This document shows, piece by piece, positions 9,630 through 21,623 of a DNA stretch of 64,000 nt. The stretch's first letter is position 1. Every line of letters begins with the position of its first letter. The translations under genes were made by a program, and so were the position numbers. Source of the DNA: Vespa crabro (taxonomy: Eukaryota; Arthropoda; Insecta; Hymenoptera; Vespidae); contig NC_060965.1 in the NCBI RefSeq assembly GCF_910589235.1, positions 8,264,255 through 8,328,254 of the forward strand, in the 5' to 3' direction. The notes under the pieces are model-generated. The model saw nothing but the letters and a program-made list of their open reading frames with translations, was not told the DNA's origin and ran no database searches.

Positions 9630-12232
9630 TTGTTATTAATGTTATTATTGTTATTATTGTTATTATTGTTATTATTGTTATTATTGTTATTGTTATTGTT
9701 ATTATTATTATTGTTGTTATTATTGTTATTATTGTTATTATTGTTATTATTGTTATCAGTATTATTGTTATTGTTGTTATTATTGCTATTGTTATTGTTG
9801 TTATTGTTGTTATTATTGTTATTGTTGTTATTATTATTATTATTGTTATTAATGTTATATTGTTATTATTGTTATTGTTGTTATTGTTATTATTGTTATT
9901 GTTGTTATTGTTGTTATTGTTGTTATTAATGTTATTGTTGTTATTGTTGTTATTATTGTTATTTTTATTGTTGTTATTCTTCTTATTATTATTATTATTG
10001 TTATTATTGTTATTGTTGTTATTATTGTTATTATTGTTGTTATTGTTATTGTTGTTATTATTCTTATTATTGTTGTTATTGTTATTATTGTTATAATTGA
10101 TTTTGTTGTTATTATTGTTGTTATTATAGTTATTGTTGTTTTTGTTAGTATTGTTATTATTGTTATTGTTGTTATTGTTGATATTATTGTTATTATTGTT
10201 ATTATTGTTATTATTGTTATTATTGTTATTATTGTTATTGTTGTTATTGTTGTTATTATTGTTATTATTGTTATTGTTGTTATTATTATTATTGTTGTTA
10301 TTGTTGTTATTACTGTTATTGTTGTTATTGTTGTTATTGTTGTTATTTTTGTTGTTATTGTTATAGTTATTGTTGTTATTATTCTTATTATTATTGTTAC
10401 TGTTATTATTGTTATTATTGATATTATTGTTATTATTGTTATTGTTATTGTTGTTATTATTGTTATTGTTATTGTTATTATTGTTATTATTTTTATTATT
10501 GTTATTATTGTTATTATTGTTATTATTGTTCTTATTGCTATTATTGTTATTATTGTTATTATTGTTATTAGTGTTATTAATGTTATTATCGTTATTGTTG
10601 TTACTGTTGTTATTGTTGTTATTATTTTTATTATAGTTATTGTTGTTATTGTTGTTATTATTGTTATTATTGTTATTATTATTATTATTATTAACGTTAT
10701 ATTGTTATTATTGTTATTGTTGTTATTGTTGTTATTATTGTTGTTATTGTTGTTATTATTTTTATTATTGATCTTATTGTTATTGATGTTATTATTGTTA
10801 TTGTTGCTATTGTTGATATTGTTGTTATTGTTATTGTTGTTATTATTGTTATTGTTGTTATTGTTATTATTGTTATTATTGTTATTATTGTTATTATTGT
10901 TATTATTGTTATTATTTTTATTGTTATTGTTGTTATTATTGTTATTGTTATTGTTGTTATTATTGTTATTGTTATTGTTATTATTGTTATTGTTGTTATT
11001 GTTGTTATTATTGTTATTATTGTTATTATAATTATTATTGTTATTAATGTTATATTGTTATTATTGTTATTGTTGTTATTGTTGTTATTATTGTTATTAT
11101 TGTTATTGTTGTTATTATTATTATTGTTGTTATTGTTGTTATTACTGTTATTGTTGTTATTGTTGTTATTATTGTTATTTTTGTTATTATTGTTGTTATT
11201 GATATTGTTGTTATTATTCTTATTATTGTTGTTATTGTTATTATTGTTATTATTGATATTGTTGTTATTATTGTAATTGTTGTTTTTGTTATTGTTATTA
11301 CTGTTATTATTGTTAGTATTGTTATTATTGTTCTTATTGCTATTATTGTTACTATTGTTATTAGTGTTATTAATGTTATTATCGTTATTGTTGTTATTGT
11401 TGTCATTGTTGTTATTGTTGTTATTATTGTTATTGTTGTTATTGTTGTTATTATTGTTATTGTTGTTATTGTAGTTATTATTGTTATTATTGTTGTTATT
11501 GTTAATGTTGTTATTATTGTTATTGTTGTTATTATTATGATTGTTGTTATTGTTGTTATTACTGTTATTATTGTTGTTATTGTTAATGTGGTTATTATTG
11601 TTATTGTTGTTATTGTTGTTATTGTTGTTGTTATTGTTATAGTTGTTATTGTTGTTATTATTGTTACTATTGTTATTGTTGTTAATATTGTTATTTTTGT
11701 TATTGTTGTTATTATTGTTCTTATTGTTTTTATGGATATTGTTGTAATTATTGTTATTGTTGTTATTGTTGTTATTGTTGTTATTATTGTTATTATTGTT
11801 ATTATTGTTATTATTGTTATTGTTGTTATTGTTGTTATTATTGTTATTATTGTTATTATTGTTCTTATTGCTATTATTGTTATTATTGTTATTAGTGTTA
11901 TTAATGTTATTACTGTTATTATTGTTGTTATTATTAATGTGGTTATTATTGTTATTGTTGTTATTGTTGTTGTTATTGTTATAGTTCTTATTGTTGTTAT
12001 TATTGTTACTACTGTTATTGTTGTTAATATTGTTATTTTTGTTATTGTTGTTATTATTGTTGTTATTGTATTTATGGTTATTGTTGTAATTATTGTTATT
12101 GTTGTTATTGTTGTTATTGTTGTTGTTATTGTTGTTATTGTTTTTATTGTTATTGTTGTTATTATTGTTATTGTTGTTATTATTGTTATTGTTGTTATTA
12201 TTGTTATTATTGTTATTATTATTATTATTATT
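9630..12232. repeat. T-like block: alpha - beta - gamma - delta-a - epsilon1 - zeta - eta
   Basis: Longer than the T blocks at 19,239 and 31,858 because epsilon1 (11,055) is complete. Beta has a private TATAG near 10,128. Gamma carries 'ttattatttttatta' near 10,490. Eta runs into a gamma/delta linker without the TATCAG sliver seen in the other T blocks. Confidence 0.85.
11055..11474. repeat. Epsilon module, subtype 1
   Basis: Epsilon opens with the -1 slip 'gttatattg' and closes with TGTAG. Fifteen complete copies of all subtypes are exactly 420 bp long. Subtype 1 is marked by 'attgtaattgttg' and 'attactgttatta'. Complete copies are at 11055, 14894, 24713, 37335, 45317, 57227 and 63542. Truncated copies occupy about 20640-20859, 33259-33478 and 58700-58944. 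Where the sequence that follows is inside the window it carries 'attatgattg' 53-63 bp after the module end. Confidence 0.88.
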
Positions 12233-13468
12233 AACGTTATATTGTTATTATTGTTATTGTTGTTATTGTTGTTATTATTGTTGTTATTGTTGTTATTATT
12301 GTTATTATTGTTCTTATTGTTATTGATGTTATTATTGTTATTGTTGCTATTGTTGATATTGTTGTTATTGTTATTGTTGTTATTATTGTTATTGTTGTTA
12401 TTGTTATTATTGTTATTATTGTTATTATTGTTATTATTGTTATTATTGTTATTATTTTTAATGTTATTGTTGTTATTATTGTTATTGTTATTGTTGTTAT
12501 TATTGTTATTGTTATTGTTATTATTGTTATTGTTGTTATTGTTGTTATTATTGTTATTATTGTTATTATAATTATTATTGTTATTAATGTTATATTGTTA
12601 TTATTGTTATTGTTGTTATTGTTGTTATTATTGTTATTATTGTTATTGTTGTTATTATTATTATTGTTGTTATTGTTGTTATTACTGTTATTGTTGTTAT
12701 TGTTGTTATTATTGTTATTTTTGTTATTATTGTTGTTATTGATATTGTTGTTATTATTCTTATTAGTGTTGTTATTGTTATTATTGTTATTATTGATATT
12801 GTTGTTATTATTGTTATTGTTGTTTTTGTTATTGTTATTATTGTTATTATTGTTAGTATTGTTATTATTGTCCTTATTGCTATTATTGTTACTATTGTTA
12901 TTAGTGTTATTAATGTTATTATCGTTATTGTTGTTATTGTTGTCATTGTTGTTATTGTTGTTATTATTGTTATTGTTGTTATTGTTGTTATTATTGTTAT
13001 TGTTGTTATTGTAGTTATTATTGTTATTATTGTTGTTATTGTTAATGTTGTTATTATTGTTATTGTTGTTATTATTATTATTGTTGTTATTGTTGTTATT
13101 ACTGTTATTATTGTTGTTATTGTTAATGTGGTTATTATTGTTATTGTTGTTATTGTTGTTATTGTTGTTGTTATTGTTATAGTTGTTATTGTTGTTATTA
13201 TTGTTACTACTGTTATTGTTGTTAATATTGTTATTTTTGTTATTGTTGTTATTATTGTTGTTATTGTATTTATGGTTATTGTTGTAATTATTGTTATTGT
13301 TGTTATTGTTGTTATTGTTGTTGTTATTGTTGTTATTGTTTTTATTGTTATTGTGGTTATTATTGTTATTGTTATTATTATTGTTATTGTTGTTATTATT
13401 GTTATTGTTATTATTGTTATTATTATTATTATTATTATTATTGTTATTATTGTTATTGTTGTTATTAT
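12233..13468. repeat. S-like block: delta-b - epsilon2 - zeta/eta hybrid - short theta
   Basis: Epsilon2 ends at 13,014. The module at 13,128 starts as zeta ('ttatagttgtta') and continues as eta ('gttactactg', 'tgtatttatgg'), so zeta* and a separate eta are replaced by one hybrid. The pre-alpha stretch is reduced to about 107 bp. Confidence 0.84.
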
Positions 13469-14199
13469 TTGTTATTAATGTTATTATTGTTATTATTGTT
13501 ATTATTGTTATTATTGTTATTATTGTTATTGTTATTGTTATTATTATTATTGTTGTTATTATTGTTATTATTGTTATTATTGTTATTATTGTTATCAGTA
13601 TTATTGTTATTGTTGTTATTATTGCTATTGTTATTGTTGTTATTGTTGTTATTATTGTTATTGTTGTTATTATTATTATTATTGTTATTAATGTTATATT
13701 GTTATTATTGTTATTGTTGTTATTGTTATTATTGTTATTGTTGTTATTGTTGTTATTGTTGTTATTAATGTTATTGTTGTTATTGTTGTTATTATTGTTA
13801 TTTTTATTGTTGTTATTCTTCTTATTATTATTATTATTGTTATTATTGTTATTGTTGTTATTATTGTTATTATTGTTGTTATTGTTATTGTTGTTATTAT
13901 TCTTATTATTGTTGTTATTGTTATTATTGTTATAATTGATTTTGTTGTTATTATTGTTGTTATTATTGTTATTGTTGTTTTTGTTAGTATTGTTATTATT
14001 GTTATTGTTGTTATTGTTGATATTATTGTTATTATTGTTATTATTGTTATTATTGTTATTATTGTTATTGTTGTTATTGTTGTTATTATTGTTATTATTG
14101 TTATTGTTGTTATTATTATTATTGTTGTTATTGTTGTTATTACTGTTATTGTTGTTATTGTTGTTATTGTTGTTATTTTTGTTGTTATTGTTATAGTTA

Positions 14200-14522
14200 T
14201 TGTTGTTATTATTCTTATTATTATTGTTACTGTTATTATTGTTATTATTGATATTATTGTTATTATTGTTATTGTTATTGTTGTTATTATTGTTATTGTT
14301 ATTGTTATTATTGTTATTATTGTTATTATTGTTATTATTGTTATTATTGTTATTATTGTTCTTATTGCTATTATTGTTATTATTGTTATTATTGTTATTA
14401 GTGTTATTAATGTTATTATCGTTATTGTTGTTACTGTTGTTATTGTTGTTATTATTTTTATTATAGTTATTGTTGTTATTGTTGTTATTATTGTTATTAT
14501 TGTTATTATTATTATTATTATT
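14200..14522. repeat. Gamma module (reference copy)
   Basis: Marks in order are 'ttattcttatta', 'ttactgtt', 'gatatta', 'ttcttattgctatta', 'ttagtgttattaatg', the CpG in 'tatcgtt', 'ttactgttg' and 'tttttattatag'. Twelve full copies, at 880, 10370, 14200, 19979, 24022, 32598, 36641, 42072, 44632, 47048, 56533 and 62848, all run exactly 323 bp to the TAACGTTA of delta. Six others (6958, 16564, 26380, 29183, 39005, 48495) leave gamma near the GCTATTATT mark and pass into eta instead. The copy at 59911 is cut after about 55 bp. Confidence 0.9.
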
Positions 14523-14893
14523 AACGTTATATTGTTATTATTGTTATTGTTGTTATTGTTGTTATTATTGTTGTTATTGTTGTTATTATTGTTATTATTG
14601 ATCTTATTGTTATTGATGTTATTATTGTTATTGTTGCTATTGTTGATATTGTTGTTATTGTTATTGTTGTTATTATTGTTATTGTTGTTATTGTTATTAT
14701 TGTTATTATTGTTATTATTGTTATTAATGTTATTATTGTTATTATTGTTATTATTTTTATTGTTATTGTTGTTATTATTGTTATTGTTATTGTTGTTATT
14801 ATTGTTATTGTTATTGTTATTATTGTTATTGTTGTTATTGTTGTTATTATTGTTATTATTGTTATTATAATTATTATTGTTATTAATGTTATA
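14523..14893. repeat. Delta module, type a (GATC-marked)
   Basis: Delta opens with the 8-bp palindrome TAACGTTA followed by a -1 slip, 'gttatattg'. AACGTT occurs 20 times: 1203, 3264, 5526, 10693, 12233, 14523, 20302, 21624, 24345, 32921, 34243, 36964, 42395, 44955, 47371, 51846, 54135, 56856, 60450, 63171. Type a carries GATC exactly 77 bp after AACGTT, at 10770, 14600, 20379, 32998, 37041, 42472, 45032, 56933 and 63248. I saw GATC nowhere else. Where a full epsilon follows type a it is always epsilon1. The 24345 copy has lost the GATC triplet but is still followed by epsilon1. Confidence 0.88.
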
Positions 14894-15956
14894 TTGTTAT
14901 TATTGTTATTGTTGTTATTGTTGTTATTATTGTTATTATTGTTATTGTTGTTATTATTATTATTGTTGTTATTGTTGTTATTACTGTTATTGTTGTTATT
15001 GTTGTTATTATTGTTATTTTTGTTATTATTGTTGTTATTGATATTGTTGTTATTATTCTTATTATTGTTGTTATTGTTATTATTGTTATTATTGATATTG
15101 TTGTTATTATTGTAATTGTTGTTTTTGTTATTGTTATTACTGTTATTATTGTTAGTATTGTTATTATTGTTCTTATTGCTATTATTGTTACTATTGTTAT
15201 TAGTGTTATTAATGTTATTATCGTTATTGTTGTTATTGTTGTCATTGTTGTTATTGTTGTTATTATTGTTATTGTTGTTATTGTTGTTATTATTGTTATT
15301 GTTGTTATTGTAGTTATTATTGTTATTATTGTTGTTATTGTTAATGTTGTTATTATTGATATTGTTGTTATTATTATGATTGTTGTTATTGTTGTTATTA
15401 CTGTTATTATTGTTGTTATTGTTAATGTGGTTATAATTGTTATTGTTGTTATTGTTGTTATTGTTGTTGTTATTGTTATAGTTGTTATTGTTGTTATTAT
15501 TGTTACTATTGTTATTGTTGTTAATATTGTTATTTTTGTTATTGTTGTTATTATTGTTCTTATTGTTTTTATGGATATTGTTGTAATTATTGTTATTGTT
15601 GTTTTTGTTGTTATTGTTGTTATTATTGTTATTATTGTTATTATTGTTATTATTGTTATTGTTATTGCCATTATTGTTATTATTGTTATTATTGTTATTA
15701 TTGTTCTTATTGCTATTATTGTTATTATTGTTATTAGTGTTATTAATGTTATTACTGTTATTATTGTTGTTATTATTAATGTGGTTATTATTGTTATTGT
15801 TGTTAATATTGTTATTTTTGTTATTGTTGTTATTATTGTTGTTATTGTATTTATGGTTATTGTTGTAATTATTGTTATTGTTGTTATTGTTGTTATTGTT
15901 GTTGTTATTGTTGTTATTGTTTTTATTGTTATTGTGGTTATTATTGTTATTGTTGT

Positions 15957-17561
15957 TATCAGTATTATTGTTATTGTTGTTATTATTGCTATTGTTATTG
16001 TTGTTATTGTTGTTATTATTGTTATTGTTGTTATTATTATTATTATTGTTATTAATGTTATATTGTTATTATTGTTATTGTTGTTATTGTTATTATTGTT
16101 ATTGTTGTTATTGTTGTTATTGTTGTTATTAATGTTATTGTTGTTATTGTTGTTATTATTGTTATTTTTATTGTTGTTATTCTTCTTATTATTATTATTA
16201 TTGTTATTATTGTTATTGTTGTTATTATTGTTATTATTGTTGTTATTGTTATTGTTGTTATTATTCTTATTATTGTTGTTATTGTTATTATTGTTATAAT
16301 TGATTTTGTTGTTATTATTGTTGTTATTATTGTTATTGTTGTTTTTGTTAGTATTGTTATTATTGTTATTGTTGTTATTGTTGATATTATTGTTATTATT
16401 GTTATTATTGTTATTATTGTTATTATTGTTATTGTTGTTATTGTTGTTATTATTGTTATTATTGTTATTGTTGTTATTATTATTATTGTTGTTATTGTTG
16501 TTATTACTGTTATTGTTGTTATTGTTGTTATTGTTGTTATTTTTGTTGTTATTGTTATAGTTATTGTTGTTATTATTCTTATTATTATTGTTACTGTTAT
16601 TATTGTTATTATTGATATTATTGTTATTATTGTTATTGTTATTGTTGTTATTATTGTTATTGTTATTGTTATTATTGTTATTATTGTTATTATTGTTATT
16701 ATTGTTATTATTGTTATTATTGTTCTTATTGCTATTATTGTTATTATTGTTATTATTGTTATTATTGTTCTTATTGCTATTATTGTTATTATTGTTATTA
16801 GTGTTATTAATGTTATTACTGTTATTATTGTTGTTATTATTAATGTGGTTATTATTGTTATTGTTGTTATTGTTGTTGTTATTGTTATAGTTCTTATTGT
16901 TGTTATTATTGTTACTACTGTTATTGTTGTTAATATTGTTATTTTTGTTATTGTTGTTGTTATTGTTGTTATTGTATTTATGGTTATTGTTGTAATTATT
17001 GTTATTGTTGTTATTGTTGTTATTGTTGTTGTTATTGTTGTTATTGTTTTTATTGTTATTGTGGTTATTATTGTTATTGTTGTTATTGTTATTATTGTTA
17101 TTGTTATTGTTATTATAGTTATTATTGCTATTGTTGTTATTGTTGTTATTGTTATTGTTGTTATTATTGTTATTGTTGTCATTGTTATTATTGTTATTAT
17201 TGTTATTATTGTTATTATTGTTATTGTTATTGTTATTATTGTTATTATTGTTATTATTGTTATTATTGTTCTTATTGCTATTATTGTTATTATTGTTATT
17301 AGTGTTATTAATGTTATTATCGGTATTGTTGTTATTGTTGTTATTGTTGTTATTATTTTTATTATAGTTATTGTTGTTATTATTGTTATTGTTGTTATTG
17401 TTGTTATTATTGTTATTATTGTTATTATTATTATTATTGTTATTAATGTTATATTGTTATTATTGTTATTATTGTTATTGTTATTGTTATTATTATTATT
17501 GTTGTTATTATTGTTATTATTATTATTATTGTTATTGTTGTTATTATTGTTATTGTTATTA

Positions 17562-17598
<37 letters not shown>

Positions 17599-17670
17599 CC
17601 TAATTGTTATTAATGTTTTTATTATTATTGTTATTATTATTTTTGTTGTTATTGGTGTTGTTGTTATTAA

Positions 17671-17704
<34 letters not shown>

Positions 17705-17730
17705 GTTATTATTGTTATTGTTGTTATTAT
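15957..17730. repeat. Block Q (1,774 bp): truncated alpha - beta - gamma - eta - theta
   Basis: First of five Q blocks (15957, 25773, 28576, 38398, 47888; 1771 or 1774 bp, the difference being one triplet in the linker). The theta copy lacks the CAT triplet (T at 17,488). Confidence 0.87.
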
Positions 17731-19238
17731 TTGTTATTAATGTTATTATTGTTATTATTGTTATTATTGTTATTATTGTTATTATTGTTATTGTTATTGT
17801 TATTATTATTATTGTTGTTATTATTGTTATTATTGTTATTATTGTTATTATTGTTATCAGTATTATTGTTATTGTTGTTATTATTGCTATTGTTATTGTT
17901 GTTATTGTTGTTATTATTGTTATTGTTGTTATTATTATTATTATTGTTATTAATGTTATATTGTTATTATTGTTATTGTTGTTATTGTTATTATTGTTAT
18001 TGTTGTTATTGTTGTTATTGTTGTTATTAATGTTATTGTTGTTATTGTTGTTATTATTGTTATTTTTATTGTTGTTATTCTTCTTATTATTATTATTATT
18101 GTTATTATTGTTATTGTTGTTATTATTGTTATTATTGTTGTTATTGTTAATGTGGTTATTATTGTTATTGTTGTTATTGTTGTTATTGTTGTTGTTATTG
18201 TTATAGTTGTTATTGTTGTTATTATTGTTACTATTGTTATTGTTGTTAATATTGTTATTTTTGTTATTGTTGTTATTATTGTTCTTATTGTTTTTATGGA
18301 TATTGTTGTAATTATTGTTATTGTTGTTATTGTTGTTATTGTTGTTATTATTGTTATTATTGTTATTATTGTTATTATTGTTATTGTTATTGCTATTATT
18401 GTTATTATTGTTATTATTGTTATTATTGTTCTTATTGCTATTATTGTTATTATTGTTATTAGTGTTATTAATGTTATTACTGTTATTATTGTTGTTATTA
18501 TTAATGTGGTTATTATTGTTATTGTTGTTATTGTTGTTGTTATTGTTATAGTTCTTATTGTTGTTATTATTGTTACTACTGTTATTGTTGTTAATATTGT
18601 TATTTTTGTTATTGTTGTTATTATTGTTGTTATTGTATTTATGGTTATTGTTGTAATTATTGTTATTGTTGTTATTGTTGTTATTGTTGTTGTTATTGTT
18701 GTTATTGTTTTTATTGTTATTGTGGTTATTATTGTTATTGTTGTTATTGTTATTATTGTTATTGTTATTGTTATTATAGTTATTATTGCTATTGTTATTA
18801 TTGTTGTTATTGTTATTGTTGTTATTATTGTTATTGTTGTTATTGTTATTATTGTTATTATTGTTATTATTGTTATTATTGTTATTATTGTTATTATTGT
18901 TATTATTGTTATTGTTATTGTTATTATTATTATTGTTGTTATTATTGTTATTATTGTTATTATTGTTATTATTGTTATCAGTATTATTGTTATTGTTGTT
19001 ATTATTGCTATTGTTATTGTTGTTATTGTTGTTATTATTGTTATTGTTGTTATTATTATTATTATTGTTATTAATGTTATATTGTTATTATTGTTATTGT
19101 TGTTATTGTTATTATTGTTATTGTTGTTATTATTGTTATTATTATTATTATTGTTATTGTTGTTATTATTGTTATTGTTATTATTGTTATTATTATTATT
19201 ATTATTATTATTGTTATTATTGTTATTGTTGTTATTAT
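17731..19238. repeat. Block P (1,508 bp), second copy
   Basis: Alpha 17731, zeta 18152, eta 18506 and theta-prime 18786, with standard marks and no visible length change from the other P blocks. Confidence 0.88.
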
Positions 19239-21623
19239 TTGTTATTAATGTTATTATTGTTATTATTGTTATTATTGTTATTATTGTTATTATTGTTATT
19301 GTTATTGTTATTATTATTATTGTTGTTATTATTGTTATTATTGTTATTATTGTTATTATTGTTATCAGTATTATTGTTATTGTTGTTATTATTGCTATTG
19401 TTATTGTTGTTATTGTTGTTATTATTGTTATTGTTGTTATTATTATTATTATTGTTATTAATGTTATATTGTTATTATTGTTATTGTTGTTATTGTTATT
19501 ATTGTTATTGTTGTTATTGTTGTTATTGTTGTTATTATTGTTATTGTTGTTATTGTTGTTATTATTGTTATTTTTATTGTTGTTATTCTTCTTATTATTA
19601 TTATTATTGTTATTATTGTTATTGTTGTTATTATTGTTATTATTGTTGTTATTGTTATTGTTGTTATTATTCTTATTATTGTTGTTATTGTTATTATTGT
19701 TATAATTGATTTTGTTGTTATTATTGTTGTTATTATTGTTATTGTTGTTTTTGTTAGTATTGTTATTATTGTTATTGTTGTTAATGTTGATATTATTGTT
19801 ATTATTGTTATTATTGTTATTATTGTTATTATTGTTATTATTGTTATTGTTGTTATTGTTGTTATTATTGTTATTATTGTTATTGTTGTTATTATTATTA
19901 TTGTTGTTATTGTTGTTATTACTGTTATTGTTGTTATTGTTGTTATTGTTGTTATTTTTGTTGTTATTGTTATAGTTATTGTTGTTATTATTCTTATTAT
20001 TATTGTTACTGTTATTATTGTTATTATTGATATTATTGTTATTATTGTTATTGTTATTGTTGTTATTATTGTTATTGTTATTGTTATTATTGTTATTATT
20101 GTTATTATTGTTATTATTGTTATTATTGTTATTATTGTTCTTATTGCTATTATTGTTATTATTGTTATTATTGTTATTAGTGTTATTAATGTTATTATCG
20201 TTATTGTTGTTACTGTTGTTATTGTTGTTATTATTTTTATTATAGTTATTGTTGTTATTGTTGTTATTATTGTTATTATTGTTATTATTATTATTATTAT
20301 TAACGTTATATTGTTATTATTGTTATTGTTGTTATTGCTGTTATTATTGTTGTTATTGTTGTTATTATTTTTATTATTGATCTTATTGTTATTGATGTTA
20401 TTATTGTTATTGTTGCTATTGTTGATATTGTTGTTATTGTTATTGTTGTTATTATTGTTATTGTTGTTATTGTTATTATTGTTATTATTGTTATTATTGT
20501 TATTATTGTTATTATTTTTATTGTTATTGTTGTTATTATTGTTATTGTTATTGTTGTTATTATTGTTATTGTTATTGTTATTATTGTTATTGTTGTTATT
20601 GTTGTTATTATTGTTATTATTGTTATTATAATTATTATTGATATTGTTGTTATTATTGTAATTGTTGTTTTTGTTATTGTTATTACTGTTATTATTGTTA
20701 GTATTGTTATTATTGTTCTTATTGCTATTATTGTTACTATTGTTATTAGTGTTATTAATGTTATTATCGTTATTGTTGTTATTGTTGTCATTGTTGTTAT
20801 TGTTGTTATTATTGTTATTGTTGTTATTGTTGTTATTATTGTTATTGTTGTTATTGTAGTTATTATTGTTATTATTGTTGTTATTGTTAATGTTGTTATT
20901 ATTGTTATTGTTGTTATTATTATGATTGTTGTTATTGTTGTTATTACTGTTATTATTGTTGTTATTGTTAATGTGGTTATTATTGTTATTGTTGTTATTG
21001 TTGTTATTGTTGTTGTTATTGTTATAGTTGTTATTGTTGTTATTATTGTTACTATTGTTATTGTTGTTAATATTGTTATTTTTGTTATTGTTGTTATTAT
21101 TGTTCTTATTGTTTTTATGGATATTGTTGTAATTATTGTTATTGTTGTTATTGTTGTTATTGTTGTTATTATTGTTATTATTGTTATTATTGTTATTATT
21201 GTTATTGTTGTTATTGTTGTTATTATTGTTATTATTGTTATTATTGTTCTTATTGCTATTATTGTTATTATTGTTATTAGTGTTATTAATGTTATTACTG
21301 TTATTATTGTTGTTATTATTAATGTGGTTATTATTGTTATTGTTGTTATTGTTGTTGTTATTGTTATAGTTCTTATTGTTGTTATTATTGTTACTACTGT
21401 TATTGTTGTTAATATTGTTATTTTTGTTATTGTTGTTATTATTGTTGTTATTGTATTTATGGTTATTGTTGTAATTATTGTTATTGTTGTTATTGTTGTT
21501 ATTGTTGTTGTTATTGTTGTTATTGTTTTTATTGTTATTGTGGTTATTATTGTTATTGTTGTTATCAGTATTATTGTTATTGTTGTTATTATTGTTATTA
21601 TTGTTATTATTATTATTATTATT
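19239..21623. repeat. Block T (2,385 bp): alpha - beta - gamma - delta-a - truncated epsilon1 - zeta - eta - alpha sliver
   Basis: Delta is joined directly to the middle of epsilon1 near 20,640 with 'ttattattgatattg' at the join. Eta is followed by about 30 bp of alpha around TATCAG (21,562) and then by the delta linker. Beta has 'gttaatgttgat' near 19,780, shared with 32,399. Delta has private GCTGTT at 20,337. Confidence 0.87.

Larger units (their letters stand above)
13469..15956. repeat. Block R (2,488 bp): alpha - beta - gamma - delta-a - epsilon1 - zeta - short eta
   Basis: First of four R blocks (13469, 23291, 35910, 55802). Delta has a private 'ttattaatgttatta' near 14,727. Pre-zeta has 'ttgatattgttgtta' near 15,358 and zeta starts with 'ggttataattg'. 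The GCC triplet at 15,668 is shared with 47,598 and 58,000. Confidence 0.87.
6760..16365. repeat. Higher-order repeat unit 1 (about 9.6 kb)
   Basis: This unit aligns to the next at an offset of 9,606-9,609 bp from 6,760 to about 11.0 kb, then 9,385-9,391 bp to about 13.0 kb, then 9,813-9,822 bp. The offset jumps mark two internal length differences: an epsilon module that is complete here (11,055) and truncated in unit 2 (20,640), and a short zeta/eta hybrid here (13,128) where unit 2 has separate zeta and eta. Block order is Q-like, P, T-like, S-like, R. The left edge is where 'ttgttgatattattg' sequence starts to match 16,366. Confidence 0.85.
13362..16365. repeat. Long-range duplicate of about 3.0 kb, left copy
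   Basis: Matches 55,695-58,698 at a constant 42,333-bp offset across alpha, beta, gamma, delta-a, epsilon1, zeta, short eta, truncated alpha and the start of beta, with no net indel in 3 kb. Both copies share the rare 'gttattgccatta' (15,668 and about 58,000). Confidence 0.87.
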
